A stretch of DNA of 37,297 nt, taken from contig JAJQFG010000088.1 in assembly GCA_021201315.1 (NCBI GenBank), positions 1 through 37,297 on the forward strand, read 5' to 3'. The notes below the pieces were generated by a model, which saw only the letters and a program-made list of their open reading frames with translations, made no database searches and was not told the origin of the DNA. The DNA is from Erysipelotrichaceae bacterium (GTDB taxonomy: Bacteria > Bacillota_I > Bacilli_A > Erysipelotrichales > Coprobacillaceae). Below are positions 1 to 7,600 of this stretch, piece by piece. The position numbers and the translations under genes were made by a program. Position 1 is the first letter of the stretch. The number at the start of each line of letters is the position of its first letter.

Positions 1-49
1 TCAACTTTTTTTCACTTTTAAAGCATTCTAGTTATCTTTTTTTGGCAAG

Positions 50-757
50 TTAACGAAGTATAAAATATTGTGTTGTAACATCATAATTTAATTGTTTATC
101 AACAGTTAATTTAAGAGATTGGATATATAAGTTTTCATCGCATAGACGTGCTAAAGCATTGCTTTGCATCTTTGTAATAGAAATCATATAGATACCTTTC
201 ATTTTCATTTCTTTAGCAAATTCTATCATTGCTGATGATTCACCATTTAAAGAAATAAAGAAGACGACATCATTGACATTTATAAAATGAGTAAGTGATG
301 GTATCATATCATCACCATAAGCATCATAAATAATTTTACCAGTTGCTAAAAATATCCTTTTCATTTCTTTAGCTACTCTACCTTGAAAATAACCTTCACC
401 AAAAAGAATCATACGCTGTGCATCATACATTCTTTCAAACATCATTGAACAATCTTTTTTGTCTATATCGTCTATAACCTTATTATAGCAATTCATCAAT
501 TGATCAACATTTTGGTGTTCGTCATTTTGTTCATATTCATTCAAACGTATCATTGCTCTTAATTCACTATATCCAGGTAAATGCAATTTTTGAGCAAAGC
601 GTGAAAGTGTACTAGTAGAAATATGATATTTATAAGCAAATTCATCTATAGATAAGTGAACACAATCATTTTGATGATTAAGTATACATTCACATATATA
701 TTTGTCATTAGATGTAAAAGTATCATAATATTTATTTAAAAGTTCATCAATTTTCAT
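50..757 (-). CDS. MurR/RpiR family transcriptional regulator (downstream copy)
   Basis: A 235-residue regulator. An N-terminal RpiR-type helix-turn-helix (about residues 35-70, with the pattern ISTSTLSRFAQKL) is followed by a SIS sugar-phosphate-binding domain (about 105-225, with ILFGEGYFQG and the phosphate loop FFISLNGESS). Members of this family sense phosphosugars and control nearby sugar or amino-sugar catabolic genes. The start is the ATG at 757, preceded by GAAGGAG. It overlaps the end of the neighbouring RpiR gene by 11 nt, so the two are co-transcribed and probably translationally coupled. No target operon is visible: the window ends just downstream. The C-terminus is slightly shorter than its neighbour's but ends at a clean stop with no sign of a frameshift. 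The family is clear; the ligand cannot be told from sequence. Confidence 0.88.
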   Translation of the reverse strand: MKIDELLNKYYDTFTSNDKYICECILNHQNDCVHLSIDEFAYKYHISTSTLSRFAQKLHLPGYSELRAMIRLNEYEQNDEHQNVDQLMNCYNKVIDDIDKKDCSMMFERMYDAQRMILFGEGYFQGRVAKEMKRIFLATGKIIYDAYGDDMIPSLTHFINVNDVVFFISLNGESSAMIEFAKEMKMKGIYMISITKMQSNALARLCDENLYIQSLKLTVDKQLNYDVTTQYFILR

Positions 758-1502
758 ACTTACTCCTTCTATAATTTATATAATTTACATAAAGTAAGTC
801 TAATAATGCATAAAATGCTCCCACAACTTCATATGATGTCACTTGTAATGTTTCTAACTTCTGTGTTGATACATATAAATTATTTTCACAAAGTGATGAA
901 ATGGTATTACTATCCAGTCTCGTCAAAGAAATTGTATGAACATAGTTATGAATAAGTTTAACAATTTCAATACCTTCTTTAGTTTCACCTGATAGAGAAA
1001 TAATGATAAATACATCATTATTTTTAAATGTATCTTTCATAAATTCAACTTCTCCTTTGTCAAACAAATCTACAACACATTTTTTAAGTGAAAGAAATAT
1101 TCTTTTGAATTCTTGAGCCAAGCTCTTTTGTTCATTTCCCGTTCCATATATATAAATCACATCCGCATGATATAAAAGTTCACATATAGAATTAAAAGAT
1201 AATTTTTTTAAATCATTGATCAACAAACGATAATCATCGCAAACCTCATGAAAGTCATTATTGTTATTTTTTAATTCAAGTTGGTTATTATTAAGTAAGT
1301 ATTTAAGTTCAGAAAATGAATTCAATCCTATTTTTCGACATATTCTAAGCAAAGTTGCTCTAGAGATATGACATTCATTAGCCATTTTTTCGCATGAATA
1401 ATTGGCATATTCTCTTTGAAAAATCAATATTTGTTTAACCACTAATTTATCATTTTCATTTAACTTATCATAATTTTGATTTACTAATGATACCAGTTCC
1501 AT
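747..1502 (-). CDS. MurR/RpiR family transcriptional regulator (upstream copy)
   Basis: A 251-residue regulator with an N-terminal helix-turn-helix (about residues 36-65, CHISRATLLRICRKIG) and a C-terminal SIS domain (about 110-230; IYIYGTGNEQ and VFIIISLSGET form the phosphosugar site). It is the first gene of a two-gene unit with the RpiR gene at 50-757. The two proteins share architecture but differ considerably in sequence, so they look like an old duplication or a hetero-pair rather than a recent copy. The SIS loop SLSGET is closer to the family consensus than the SLNGES of its partner. The likely role is DNA binding controlled by a sugar phosphate. No sugar gene is adjacent, so the target is unknown. 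Confidence 0.88.
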   Translation of the reverse strand: MELVSLVNQNYDKLNENDKLVVKQILIFQREYANYSCEKMANECHISRATLLRICRKIGLNSFSELKYLLNNNQLELKNNNNDFHEVCDDYRLLINDLKKLSFNSICELLYHADVIYIYGTGNEQKSLAQEFKRIFLSLKKCVVDLFDKGEVEFMKDTFKNNDVFIIISLSGETKEGIEIVKLIHNYVHTISLTRLDSNTISSLCENNLYVSTQKLETLQVTSYEVVGAFYALLDLLYVNYINYRRSKYEN

Positions 1503-1568
1503 TCTCCCACCTCTATATTAAAGTTTATCAAAAAATATCATGTCATTTCAACCATAACAATCTCAATT

Positions 1569-1591
1569 TAAAAAAAGAGTCCGAAGACTCA
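1569..1591 (-). terminator. Rho-independent terminator of the PAP2 gene
   Basis: Read on the minus strand, a 5-bp GAGTC/GACTC stem is closed by a UUCG tetraloop and followed by seven T residues. It begins at the stop codon of the PAP2 gene. The opposite strand also has A/T flanks, so weak bidirectional activity is possible. Confidence 0.8.
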
Positions 1592-2215
1592 AAAATCAAA
1601 CTTCCATTTACCTATCGCATAAATAATGACACATAATATTAAAGCAAAGACAATATCTAGGAAAGCATGTTGTTTAATCATGACTGTTGATAAGCAAATC
1701 ATAAATGCTAAAATAATAAGGAATATAGATATACCTTTTTTGTTTTTTAAACTATCACATTTAATAAGTGATAATGCAAGCATAACCGCATTATATACAT
1801 GAATACTTGGACATACATTCGTTGAAGTATCTACCGAATAAATAAAACTAACAAGTTGTTGAAAGATGTTATCATCAGTAAGTACTGGTCTTAAATCTTG
1901 AGCTGTAGGATAAATAACATAAATAATTAAACATGTTGTCATGCCTGTAAACAAATAAAAGCATGTACGTTTAAAGCCACTTGTATCAAAGAATATAACA
2001 TAACAAAAACCGCAAAATAAAAATACAAACCATAAAACATAAGGGATTACAAAATATTCATTAAAAGGAATACAATCATCAACCCATGTACTTGTCATAA
2101 CAACATTATCAGTAGAGACAAACGATTCTAGTATAAAAAAGAAACATAAATAAAAAATCATATAATAGACAACATACATTCCATGTTTATATTTTTCGTA
2201 AAATGCTTTCATCAT
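1589..2215 (-). CDS. PAP2-superfamily membrane phosphatase
   Basis: A 208-residue protein with about six hydrophobic segments. The three conserved PAP2 regions are recognisable: DLRP (about residue 107), CPSIHVYNA (about 136-144, the PSxH signature) and the C-terminal KQHAFLDI (about 182-189), which supplies the catalytic His and Asp. Members hydrolyse lipid phosphates such as phosphatidate or undecaprenyl pyrophosphate, or transfer head groups, at the membrane. The ATG at 2215 follows GGAGGTAG. The gene stands alone, divergent from the HAD gene and closed by its own terminator. The exact substrate is not predictable. Confidence 0.8.
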   Translation of the reverse strand: MMKAFYEKYKHGMYVVYYMIFYLCFFFILESFVSTDNVVMTSTWVDDCIPFNEYFVIPYVLWFVFLFCGFCYVIFFDTSGFKRTCFYLFTGMTTCLIIYVIYPTAQDLRPVLTDDNIFQQLVSFIYSVDTSTNVCPSIHVYNAVMLALSLIKCDSLKNKKGISIFLIILAFMICLSTVMIKQHAFLDIVFALILCVIIYAIGKWKFDF

Positions 2216-2290
2216 TTCTACCTCCGTGATAGAATATATACTAACATAATGACTTCCTTATGTGAAGTAAAAATGAACGGAGAAAAAATT

Positions 2291-2887
2291 ATGAAGAATA
2301 TTATTTTTGATATTGGTAATGTTTTATTGAACTTTCAACCAGATGCCTATCTAGATAAATATTATGATAAACAAACTAAAGAAGATTTAATGATGATTAT
2401 TTTTTCTAGTGATGAATGGGAACTATTAGATTTAGGAAATCTCATGATAGATGATGTTATTGAAGTATTATGTCAAAGATATCCTCATTATACAAATGAA
2501 ATTACTTTTGTTTTAAAAACATGGACAAATATGTTAACACCTATTAAAGAAAATGTTGATATAGTATATAAGCTTAAAGAAAAAGGATATAAGTTATATT
2601 TATTATCTAATTTTCACTATGAAGCGATTCAAACTATGTTTGATAAATATGATTTCTTTAACTTATTTGATGGAGAAGTGATATCAGGTTTTGAGCATAT
2701 GATGAAACCAAATTATAAGATTTTTGAATTATTATTAGATAGATATAATTTAAAAGCATCTGAATGTTTATTCATTGATGATATGGCTGGTAATATAGCT
2801 ATTGCTCATACTTGTGGAGTTGATGGTATTCATTTAGGTTTAGATGTTGTATTAGAGGATGAATTAAGGAAAAGAAATATTATTTAA
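2291..2887 (+). CDS. HAD-family hydrolase (HAD-IA, YihX-like)
   Basis: A 198-residue HAD phosphatase. Motif I is FDIGN with the nucleophile at D7, followed by a helical cap; motif II is LLSN (about residue 105), motif III is the Lys in KPNYKIFE (about 137), and motif IV is FIDDMAGN (about 160). The Gly at the +2 position after the nucleophile matches the DxGN form of YihX-type and epoxide-hydrolase-like HADs. An upstream in-frame ATG at 2183 lies inside the divergent PAP2 gene and has no ribosome site; ATG 2291 has GGAG eight bases upstream, so it is the chosen start. It probably dephosphorylates a small sugar phosphate or similar metabolite in the cytoplasm. Confidence 0.85.
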   Translation: MKNIIFDIGNVLLNFQPDAYLDKYYDKQTKEDLMMIIFSSDEWELLDLGNLMIDDVIEVLCQRYPHYTNEITFVLKTWTNMLTPIKENVDIVYKLKEKGYKLYLLSNFHYEAIQTMFDKYDFFNLFDGEVISGFEHMMKPNYKIFELLLDRYNLKASECLFIDDMAGNIAIAHTCGVDGIHLGLDVVLEDELRKRNII

Positions 2888-2890
2888 TGA

Positions 2891-2918
2891 TTGATTTTAT
2901 ATCAATTCGTTTTATAAT
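2891..2918 (+). promoter_or_regulatory. Sigma-A type promoter for the DUF3592-like gene
   Basis: TTGATT and TATAAT are separated by 16 bp, just after the HAD stop codon and 23 bp before the next start. This suggests separate transcription of the downstream gene. Confidence 0.55.
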
Positions 2919-2941
2919 AAATATATTACAAGGAGGTTTTT

Positions 2942-3310
2942 ATGAGTACAACACAGTTTTATATTATGGCAATACCTTTTATTATAGGCGTTTTATTCAT
3001 TTTAAAGGGTGGTCTTACATATATGTCATTTAAAGAAGAAATTACCCATTGTTCTAAAGAAATGGAATGTGATGTAGAGGATGGTATCGCAACATTTGAA
3101 GAAAAAGGTGAAACATATACAAAAAAAGTAAAGGATAAAGAAATCAAACATATTACTGTTTTTTATAATCCTAACAACCCAAAGACATCTATGACGATTG
3201 AAGAAAGAAATGCAACAAGATCAGGTATGACTAGAGATTTGATGATTGGATTTTTCTTTGTGATTGTTTGTCTTGTGATATATCTTTTATTTGCTTATGA
3301 AGTTATTTAA
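2942..3310 (+). CDS. DUF3592-like small membrane protein
   Basis: A 122-residue protein with a transmembrane segment at each end (about residues 7-28 and 98-118) and a polar beta-rich middle part. The middle ends in VFYNPNNPKTS, the YxPxNP pattern typical of DUF3592 membrane proteins. Function is unknown for the family. A strong AAGGAGG lies six bases before the ATG. It has its own likely promoter and is closed by the hairpin at 3309-3338. Confidence 0.65.
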   Translation: MSTTQFYIMAIPFIIGVLFILKGGLTYMSFKEEITHCSKEMECDVEDGIATFEEKGETYTKKVKDKEIKHITVFYNPNNPKTSMTIEERNATRSGMTRDLMIGFFFVIVCLVIYLLFAYEVI

Positions 3311-3338
3311 AAAAGTTCAGATTGAATCTGAACTTTTT
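3309..3338. terminator. Bidirectional rho-independent terminator
   Basis: A 9-bp perfect stem GTTCAGATT/AATCTGAAC is flanked by A6 on the left and T5 on the right. It lies between converging genes and can terminate both the gene ending at 3310 and the minus-strand operon ending at 3317. Confidence 0.85.
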
Positions 3339-3985
3339 AATATTGTCTTTTGGAAATGACGATATAGTAGATATAGAATAATACTTAAAATAATCACTAT
3401 AGCAATGATCATCATAAAACAATGCATAAAGAATGTTTCTGGTAAAGCTTCAATAATAGGATCAGTTGTAGCATCAAATATCCAATAATTATTATTAAAG
3501 AAAATTTGATGAAAAATAACAAACGCTCTATCAAAATCCAAAGCTGCTAAAAAACCTAGAATAGCAGGTATACCAATAGAGAATATCGGTGTTATTTTAA
3601 GATAACGATATTCTTTTTGTTTAGCATTTTGATAAATCATAACACCTGATGCCACACCACTCACAACCATCAATACTTGCACTACTTCAAATATGCGTTT
3701 AACTTCTTCAAAATGAATACGTCCAGTTTCTGACATGACAAAATCATTAAGAATAAGTTCCCCTTGATAAAAAATACTTTGATAAGCTATGAGACTATCA
3801 TAATTTGCTTTCAATGTTTCCTTGCTCATACCAACTAATTGATCAATATGTAAATAATCAATATCAAAATAATATAACGGTTTAAAAAACACTGTAAAAG
3901 TGACTGCAAAACAGATTAAAAATACGGTTAAAAGTAAAGCTAAAACAATATCTCTTAAACGATTATTTGTAAAGAAAGTCTTCAC
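3317..3985 (-). CDS. TIGR01906/DUF1461-family integral membrane protein
   Basis: About 222 residues with roughly five hydrophobic segments. Family-typical conserved patches are visible: PLYYFDIDYL, then MSETGRIHFEEVKRIF, then DFDRAFVIFHQIFFNNNYWIFD followed by a DPIIEALPE patch. Family function is unknown. The reading frame stays open upstream to an ATG at 4042, but that would overlap trmL by 80 nt. The GTG at 3985 has GAGGTG seven bases upstream and overlaps trmL by only 23 nt, so it is preferred. It is the last gene of the minus-strand operon starting near 6397. Confidence 0.75.
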   Translation of the reverse strand: MKTFFTNNRLRDIVLALLLTVFLICFAVTFTVFFKPLYYFDIDYLHIDQLVGMSKETLKANYDSLIAYQSIFYQGELILNDFVMSETGRIHFEEVKRIFEVVQVLMVVSGVASGVMIYQNAKQKEYRYLKITPIFSIGIPAILGFLAALDFDRAFVIFHQIFFNNNYWIFDATTDPIIEALPETFFMHCFMMIIAIVIILSIILYLLYRHFQKTILKSSDSI

Positions 3986-4466
3986 CTTTTTGCACCTCGA
4001 CTTTCGATAATTTAGGATAATTTTGTTGACGTAATACTTCATAGATACCTATAGCTACACAATTAGATAAATTCAAACTTCTAGCATGAGGATCCATTGG
4101 TATTCTCACACATTGATCTAAATGATCTTTTAAGATATCATGTGGAATACCATCATGTTCATGTCCAAAGATAATATATTGATCATTATCAGATACATAA
4201 TTTTGATCACTATAACAAAGCTTTGAATAGCGCGTAAAGAAATGATAGTCACCTTGATTTAATGAAACAAATTCTTCCCAATCTTCATATATTTGCATCT
4301 CTAAATCTTTGATATAATCTAATCCTGCACGTTTCATGTGTTTATCATCTAATGAAAATCCCATAGGTTTAATAATATGTAGTTTTGAACGGGTAGCTAC
4401 ACATGTACGCATAATATTTCCTGTGTTTTGAGGAATCGCAGGATGAACTAAAACAATATGATTCAT
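3963..4466 (-). CDS. trmL: tRNA (cytidine(34)-2'-O)-methyltransferase TrmL
   Basis: A 167-residue SPOUT methyltransferase with the three knot motifs in order: PAIPQNTGNIMRTC (about residues 9-22), IIFGHEHDGIP (about 109-119) and RIPMDPHARSLNLSNCVAIG (about 127-146). TrmL adds a 2'-O-methyl group to the wobble C/U34 of tRNA-Leu isoacceptors using S-adenosylmethionine. Length matches the family. Its ATG overlaps the rdgB stop codon as ATGA, showing translational coupling. The family call is firm; tRNA specificity is inferred from the family. Confidence 0.92.
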   Translation of the reverse strand: MNHIVLVHPAIPQNTGNIMRTCVATRSKLHIIKPMGFSLDDKHMKRAGLDYIKDLEMQIYEDWEEFVSLNQGDYHFFTRYSKLCYSDQNYVSDNDQYIIFGHEHDGIPHDILKDHLDQCVRIPMDPHARSLNLSNCVAIGIYEVLRQQNYPKLSKVEVQKGEDFLYK

Positions 4467-5050
4467 GATAAACGCTCCTTTAAAATGTTGTAAAGCTTAC
4501 GCAATGCTTTACCTCGATGAGATATTTGATTCTTTTTATCAGGTGAAATTTGCGCTGATGTTTGACCTAATTCTGGTACATAAAAGATTGGATCATAACC
4601 AAAACCATTTTCACCTTCAATACAATCATTGATTTCACCATTAAAGTATTCTTCAATAATAATAGGTTCTTCATCAGGAATACATAAAGCCATTGCACAA
4701 ACAAAGCGCGCTGTTCTATCTTTATCTTTAACTGCATCAATAATATATTGATTCTTAATATCATAACTAGTATCATGGCCTAAAAATCTGGCTGAATAGA
4801 TTCCTGGTGCACCATCTAAGGCTTTGACTTCCAAACCCGAATCATCTGCTAAAACTGGTTTATGTATGATATCACAAACAGTTTTTGCTTTAATGAGGGC
4901 ATTTTCCTTAAATGTTTTACCTGTTTCTTCTATTTCTATATCTTGTCCAATATCTTTTAATGATTTCACTTCTATGCTTATATCACTTAACATACTACAT
5001 ATTTCTTTGATTTTTCCTTCATTTGAAGAAGCAACAACAATTTCTTTCAT
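4463..5050 (-). CDS. rdgB: XTP/dITP diphosphatase (RdgB/HAM1 family)
   Basis: A 195-residue house-cleaning pyrophosphatase that hydrolyses dITP, XTP and ITP to monophosphates, keeping deaminated purines out of nucleic acids. Signature motifs are present: VVASSNEGKIKEI (about residues 5-17), ADDSGLEVKALDGAPGIYSA (about 68-87, with the metal-binding acidic pair), GENGFGYDPIF (about 145-155) and SHRGKAL (about 177-183). Length is standard. It lies 12 nt after the SDR gene and overlaps trmL by 4 nt, in the middle of the five-gene operon. Confidence 0.95.
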   Translation of the reverse strand: MKEIVVASSNEGKIKEICSMLSDISIEVKSLKDIGQDIEIEETGKTFKENALIKAKTVCDIIHKPVLADDSGLEVKALDGAPGIYSARFLGHDTSYDIKNQYIIDAVKDKDRTARFVCAMALCIPDEEPIIIEEYFNGEINDCIEGENGFGYDPIFYVPELGQTSAQISPDKKNQISHRGKALRKLYNILKERLS

Positions 5051-5062
5051 ATAAACACCTCT

Positions 5063-5815
5063 TTATTGAATTTTTCTTCTTTGTTGTATGGATACACACA
5101 TTAGATAGATATTTCTAGGTATAAATCTTTCTAAAAATATAACTAGTTTCATGGTGATTGTTGGTACAATCACAACTTTTCTTAATTTCATCATTTTAAG
5201 GGCATATTTGGCGCATCGCTTAGCACTTATACCAGGCATAGCAAATTTTACGTTAGCCACCTTATTGAACTCTGTTCTGACTGGTCCAGGACATAAACAG
5301 CCAATATAAGTTGGTGATAATTTCTCTTTAAGTTCCATGGCAATTCCTTGCGTAAAGCTTGTGACATAAGACTTTGTGGCATAATAAGTTGCCATATAAG
5401 GACCACCATAGATTAAACCAGCCGATGAAGCAACATTCAACAAATAAGCTTTTTTTCTTTCTACTTTTTGTAAATAAAGTTTCGTTAATATATGCATAGC
5501 TTCAATATTAACACTTATCATATCTAATTCTTTATTTAAATCCGTTTTTAAGAAATAACCACAATCCCCAAATCCTGCATTATTAATAAAAACCTCAATA
5601 TCTAAATCTTTCACTTCATCCATCAAACGATAACATTCTTCTTTTTTAGATAAATCAGCACTAATAATCTTACATTCAACATTTAGCTCCTTAGCTAATT
5701 CCTTTAAACGTTCTTCTCTTCTAGCTACTAATATCAATGCATAATCATTCGATAATAATCTTGCAAATTCTTTACCTATTCCTGAACTAGCACCTGTAAT
5801 AAGGGCATATTTCAT
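5063..5815 (-). CDS. Short-chain dehydrogenase/reductase (SDR) family protein
   Basis: A 250-residue classical SDR. The Rossmann motif TGASSGIG (residues 7-14) binds the cofactor, NNAG lies at 78-81, the catalytic Ser is near 131 (VASSAG), and the YxxxK motif is at Y144-K148. VARREER after the second strand suggests NADP(H) preference. A hydrophobic C-terminal stretch (about 222-240) may associate with the membrane, as in DltE/YqjQ-like SDRs. Substrate is unknown. It sits 12 nt from its neighbours on both sides, in the operon 6397-3317. Confidence 0.88.
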   Translation of the reverse strand: MKYALITGASSGIGKEFARLLSNDYALILVARREERLKELAKELNVECKIISADLSKKEECYRLMDEVKDLDIEVFINNAGFGDCGYFLKTDLNKELDMISVNIEAMHILTKLYLQKVERKKAYLLNVASSAGLIYGGPYMATYYATKSYVTSFTQGIAMELKEKLSPTYIGCLCPGPVRTEFNKVANVKFAMPGISAKRCAKYALKMMKLRKVVIVPTITMKLVIFLERFIPRNIYLMCVSIQQRRKIQ

Positions 5816-5827
5816 TATAACACTTCC

Positions 5828-6397
5828 TTATAATATTGTTTCTATTTGATCTAATAAACCAGGACAATCATAAGCTGCAAATACTGATGCTTCTATACTT
5901 TCTATTGGTATAGGAGCATATTTAGCTTTCAATTCAACCAATTGATGTCGTAATTGTGGTGCAATCAATATCAATTCCTTACCCTGATAAACATCATCCA
6001 AATGATAACTACCAGCTGCATTAAAATGATAAGGGCTATGATTCAATTCACAATAACGATTCATCTTTTGGGCAAAGAAAGTTGTTGTCATACCACCAGT
6101 ACAACATAGCAGTATTTCATGAATCTTTTGGTCTTCCTTCGTAAGAACTAAAATCATACGCTTAAAAAAATCACTGGCATACTTATAATCATGAAATTCA
6201 TAGTGTAAATAAAATATTACATCATCCCCCTCTTTGATGCTTTCTTCTATAATACCTTTAGGCCAAATTGTAAAATGTCCTACTTTATTTTTATAATATA
6301 TATGATAAGTATTATCATCAATTTCTAATTTTAATCTATCATCACTAATAATTTGATAATAAACCCATTGTCTGAAAATATCAATATTACTATTCAA
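5828..6397 (-). CDS. Orphan PTS EIIB-like (lactose/cellobiose type) domain protein with unknown N-terminal domain
   Basis: About 189 residues. The C-terminal half (about 90-189) resembles a lactose/cellobiose-family EIIB: it opens with ILLCCTGGMTTTFFAQKM, the Cys-containing phosphorylation loop, and has ILIAPQLRHQLVELK, matching the conserved APQ segment. The N-terminal about 85 residues (QWVYYQIISDDRLKLEIDD and on) match no domain I know and are not an EIIA or EIIC. No other PTS subunit is adjacent, so this may be a sensor or regulatory phosphoacceptor rather than a transporter part. The frame allows GTG at 6406, but that overlaps GAGGTG; TTG at 6397 is six bases after GAGGTG and is preferred. 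It is the first gene of the operon. Confidence 0.6.
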   Translation of the reverse strand: MNSNIDIFRQWVYYQIISDDRLKLEIDDNTYHIYYKNKVGHFTIWPKGIIEESIKEGDDVIFYLHYEFHDYKYASDFFKRMILVLTKEDQKIHEILLCCTGGMTTTFFAQKMNRYCELNHSPYHFNAAGSYHLDDVYQGKELILIAPQLRHQLVELKAKYAPIPIESIEASVFAAYDCPGLLDQIETIL

Positions 6398-6474
6398 ATC
6401 CCTCACCTCAATAAAGGTATTATACTAGATTTTTTATCAGATTTAAACTATACTTTTTATAGGAGTTGATAAAA

Positions 6475-7440
6475 ATGAAGATTGTTTTCTTTAGTGTGAG
6501 AGAAGATGAAATAAATTTTGTATATGATTGTGCAAAGAAATATAATGTAGACATTGAAATATGTCCTTATGCTTTTAACAATAGAAATATAAAATATTGT
6601 AAAGATGCTGACGCCATTAGTATTGTTACTACGCCTGTTAATGAGGAAATGATTCAAATATTACATGAATATGATATTCATTATATATCTACGAGAACGA
6701 TTGGTTATGATCATATTGATTTAAATGCTTGTCAAAAATATGATATTCATGTTTCCCATGTAACTTATTCGCCTTATAGTGTGGCCGAATATACGATTAT
6801 GATGATACTTATGAGTTTAAGAAAGATGCAAAGTATCATGTATAGATATGATAAGCAAAATTTTTCACTACAAGGAATAAGAGGAAAAGAGCTTAATGAT
6901 TTAACGGTTGGTGTAATTGGTACAGGCAATATTGGTAGTGTTGTAATTGATTTACTCAATGGTTTTAAAGCCAATGTTATAGCTTATGATATTAATCATA
7001 AAGATAATATCAACTATGTAACACTTAATGAACTCTATCAAAAATCCGATATTATAACATTACATACACCACTAAATGATGATACCTATCATTTATTAAA
7101 CAACGATAGTTTTAACCAAATGAAAGATCATGTCATTATTATTAATACTGCTAGAGGTGCCTTAATCAATTCCAAAGATCTTATCCCCTTCTTACAAAAT
7201 CATCCTGCTTACGCAGCTTTAGATGTCATTGAAAATGAATCAAGAATATATTATCGTGATTTTACTAATAAAACCATTCCTCATGATGATTTAAATACAT
7301 TAAGAAATATGTCCAATGTTTTATTAACACCTCATGTTGCTTTTTATAGTGATCATTCGGTTTATGATATGGTAGAAAATTCTATTATATCTATTATCAA
7401 TATGATTAATCATAAAGAGAATCCATTTAAAGTCATATAA
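6475..7440 (+). CDS. D-2-hydroxyacid dehydrogenase (D-lactate dehydrogenase-like)
   Basis: A 321-residue NAD-dependent D-2-hydroxyacid dehydrogenase. It has the substrate-side motif STRTIGYDHIDL, the Rossmann GTGNIG (about residues 145-150) with a following Asp (AYDIN), catalytic R227 in NTARGAL and H287 in TPHVAFYSDH. The C-terminal pattern ALDVIENES with YYRDF and TPHVAFY follows fermentative D-lactate dehydrogenase and VanH. Reduction of pyruvate or a branched 2-oxoacid is the likely role. AGGAG at 6461-6465 fits ATG 6475; the in-frame TTG at 6466 is too close. No van ligase or dipeptidase genes are nearby, so a fermentative role is more likely than glycopeptide resistance. Confidence 0.85.
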   Translation: MKIVFFSVREDEINFVYDCAKKYNVDIEICPYAFNNRNIKYCKDADAISIVTTPVNEEMIQILHEYDIHYISTRTIGYDHIDLNACQKYDIHVSHVTYSPYSVAEYTIMMILMSLRKMQSIMYRYDKQNFSLQGIRGKELNDLTVGVIGTGNIGSVVIDLLNGFKANVIAYDINHKDNINYVTLNELYQKSDIITLHTPLNDDTYHLLNNDSFNQMKDHVIIINTARGALINSKDLIPFLQNHPAYAALDVIENESRIYYRDFTNKTIPHDDLNTLRNMSNVLLTPHVAFYSDHSVYDMVENSIISIINMINHKENPFKVI

Positions 7441-7445
7441 AAGAG

Positions 7446-7475
7446 GGAGTTTGCTAAGTATACTTAGCAAACTCC
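7446..7475. repeat. Perfect 30-bp palindrome, possible terminator of the dehydrogenase gene
   Basis: The 15 bases from 7446 (GGAGTTTGCTAAGTA) are followed at once by their exact reverse complement. As RNA this would be a 13-bp hairpin with a four-base loop. It starts six bases after the dehydrogenase stop codon. The downstream sequence is only moderately T-rich, so termination is plausible but not typical. Confidence 0.6.
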
Positions 7476-7573
7476 ATTGATTTTAAGTGTATTTTAATCA
7501 TAATGTCACAAATAATACAACTAGCTAATTATTATTTGCTGAATTTTTTTACAATATATATCTTTAAGCTTAC

Positions 7574-7597
7574 AAAAAGAGACAAATTAATGTCTCT
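7574..7597 (-). terminator. Rho-independent terminator of the broken ATPase/nuclease gene
   Basis: On the minus strand an AGAGAC/GTCTCT stem with an 8-base loop is followed by five T residues, just after the stop codon at 7601. Confidence 0.75.
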
Positions 7598-7600
7598 GTA

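Noticed and set aside
2183-2290. N-terminal extension of the HAD protein
   Set aside because: The extension overlaps the divergent PAP2 gene, has no ribosome site and is not part of the HAD fold; ATG 2291 is well supported.
6475-7440. Glycopeptide resistance gene vanH
   Set aside because: Similarity is to the whole D-lactate dehydrogenase/VanH group; no D-Ala-D-Lac ligase, VanX or two-component genes are nearby.
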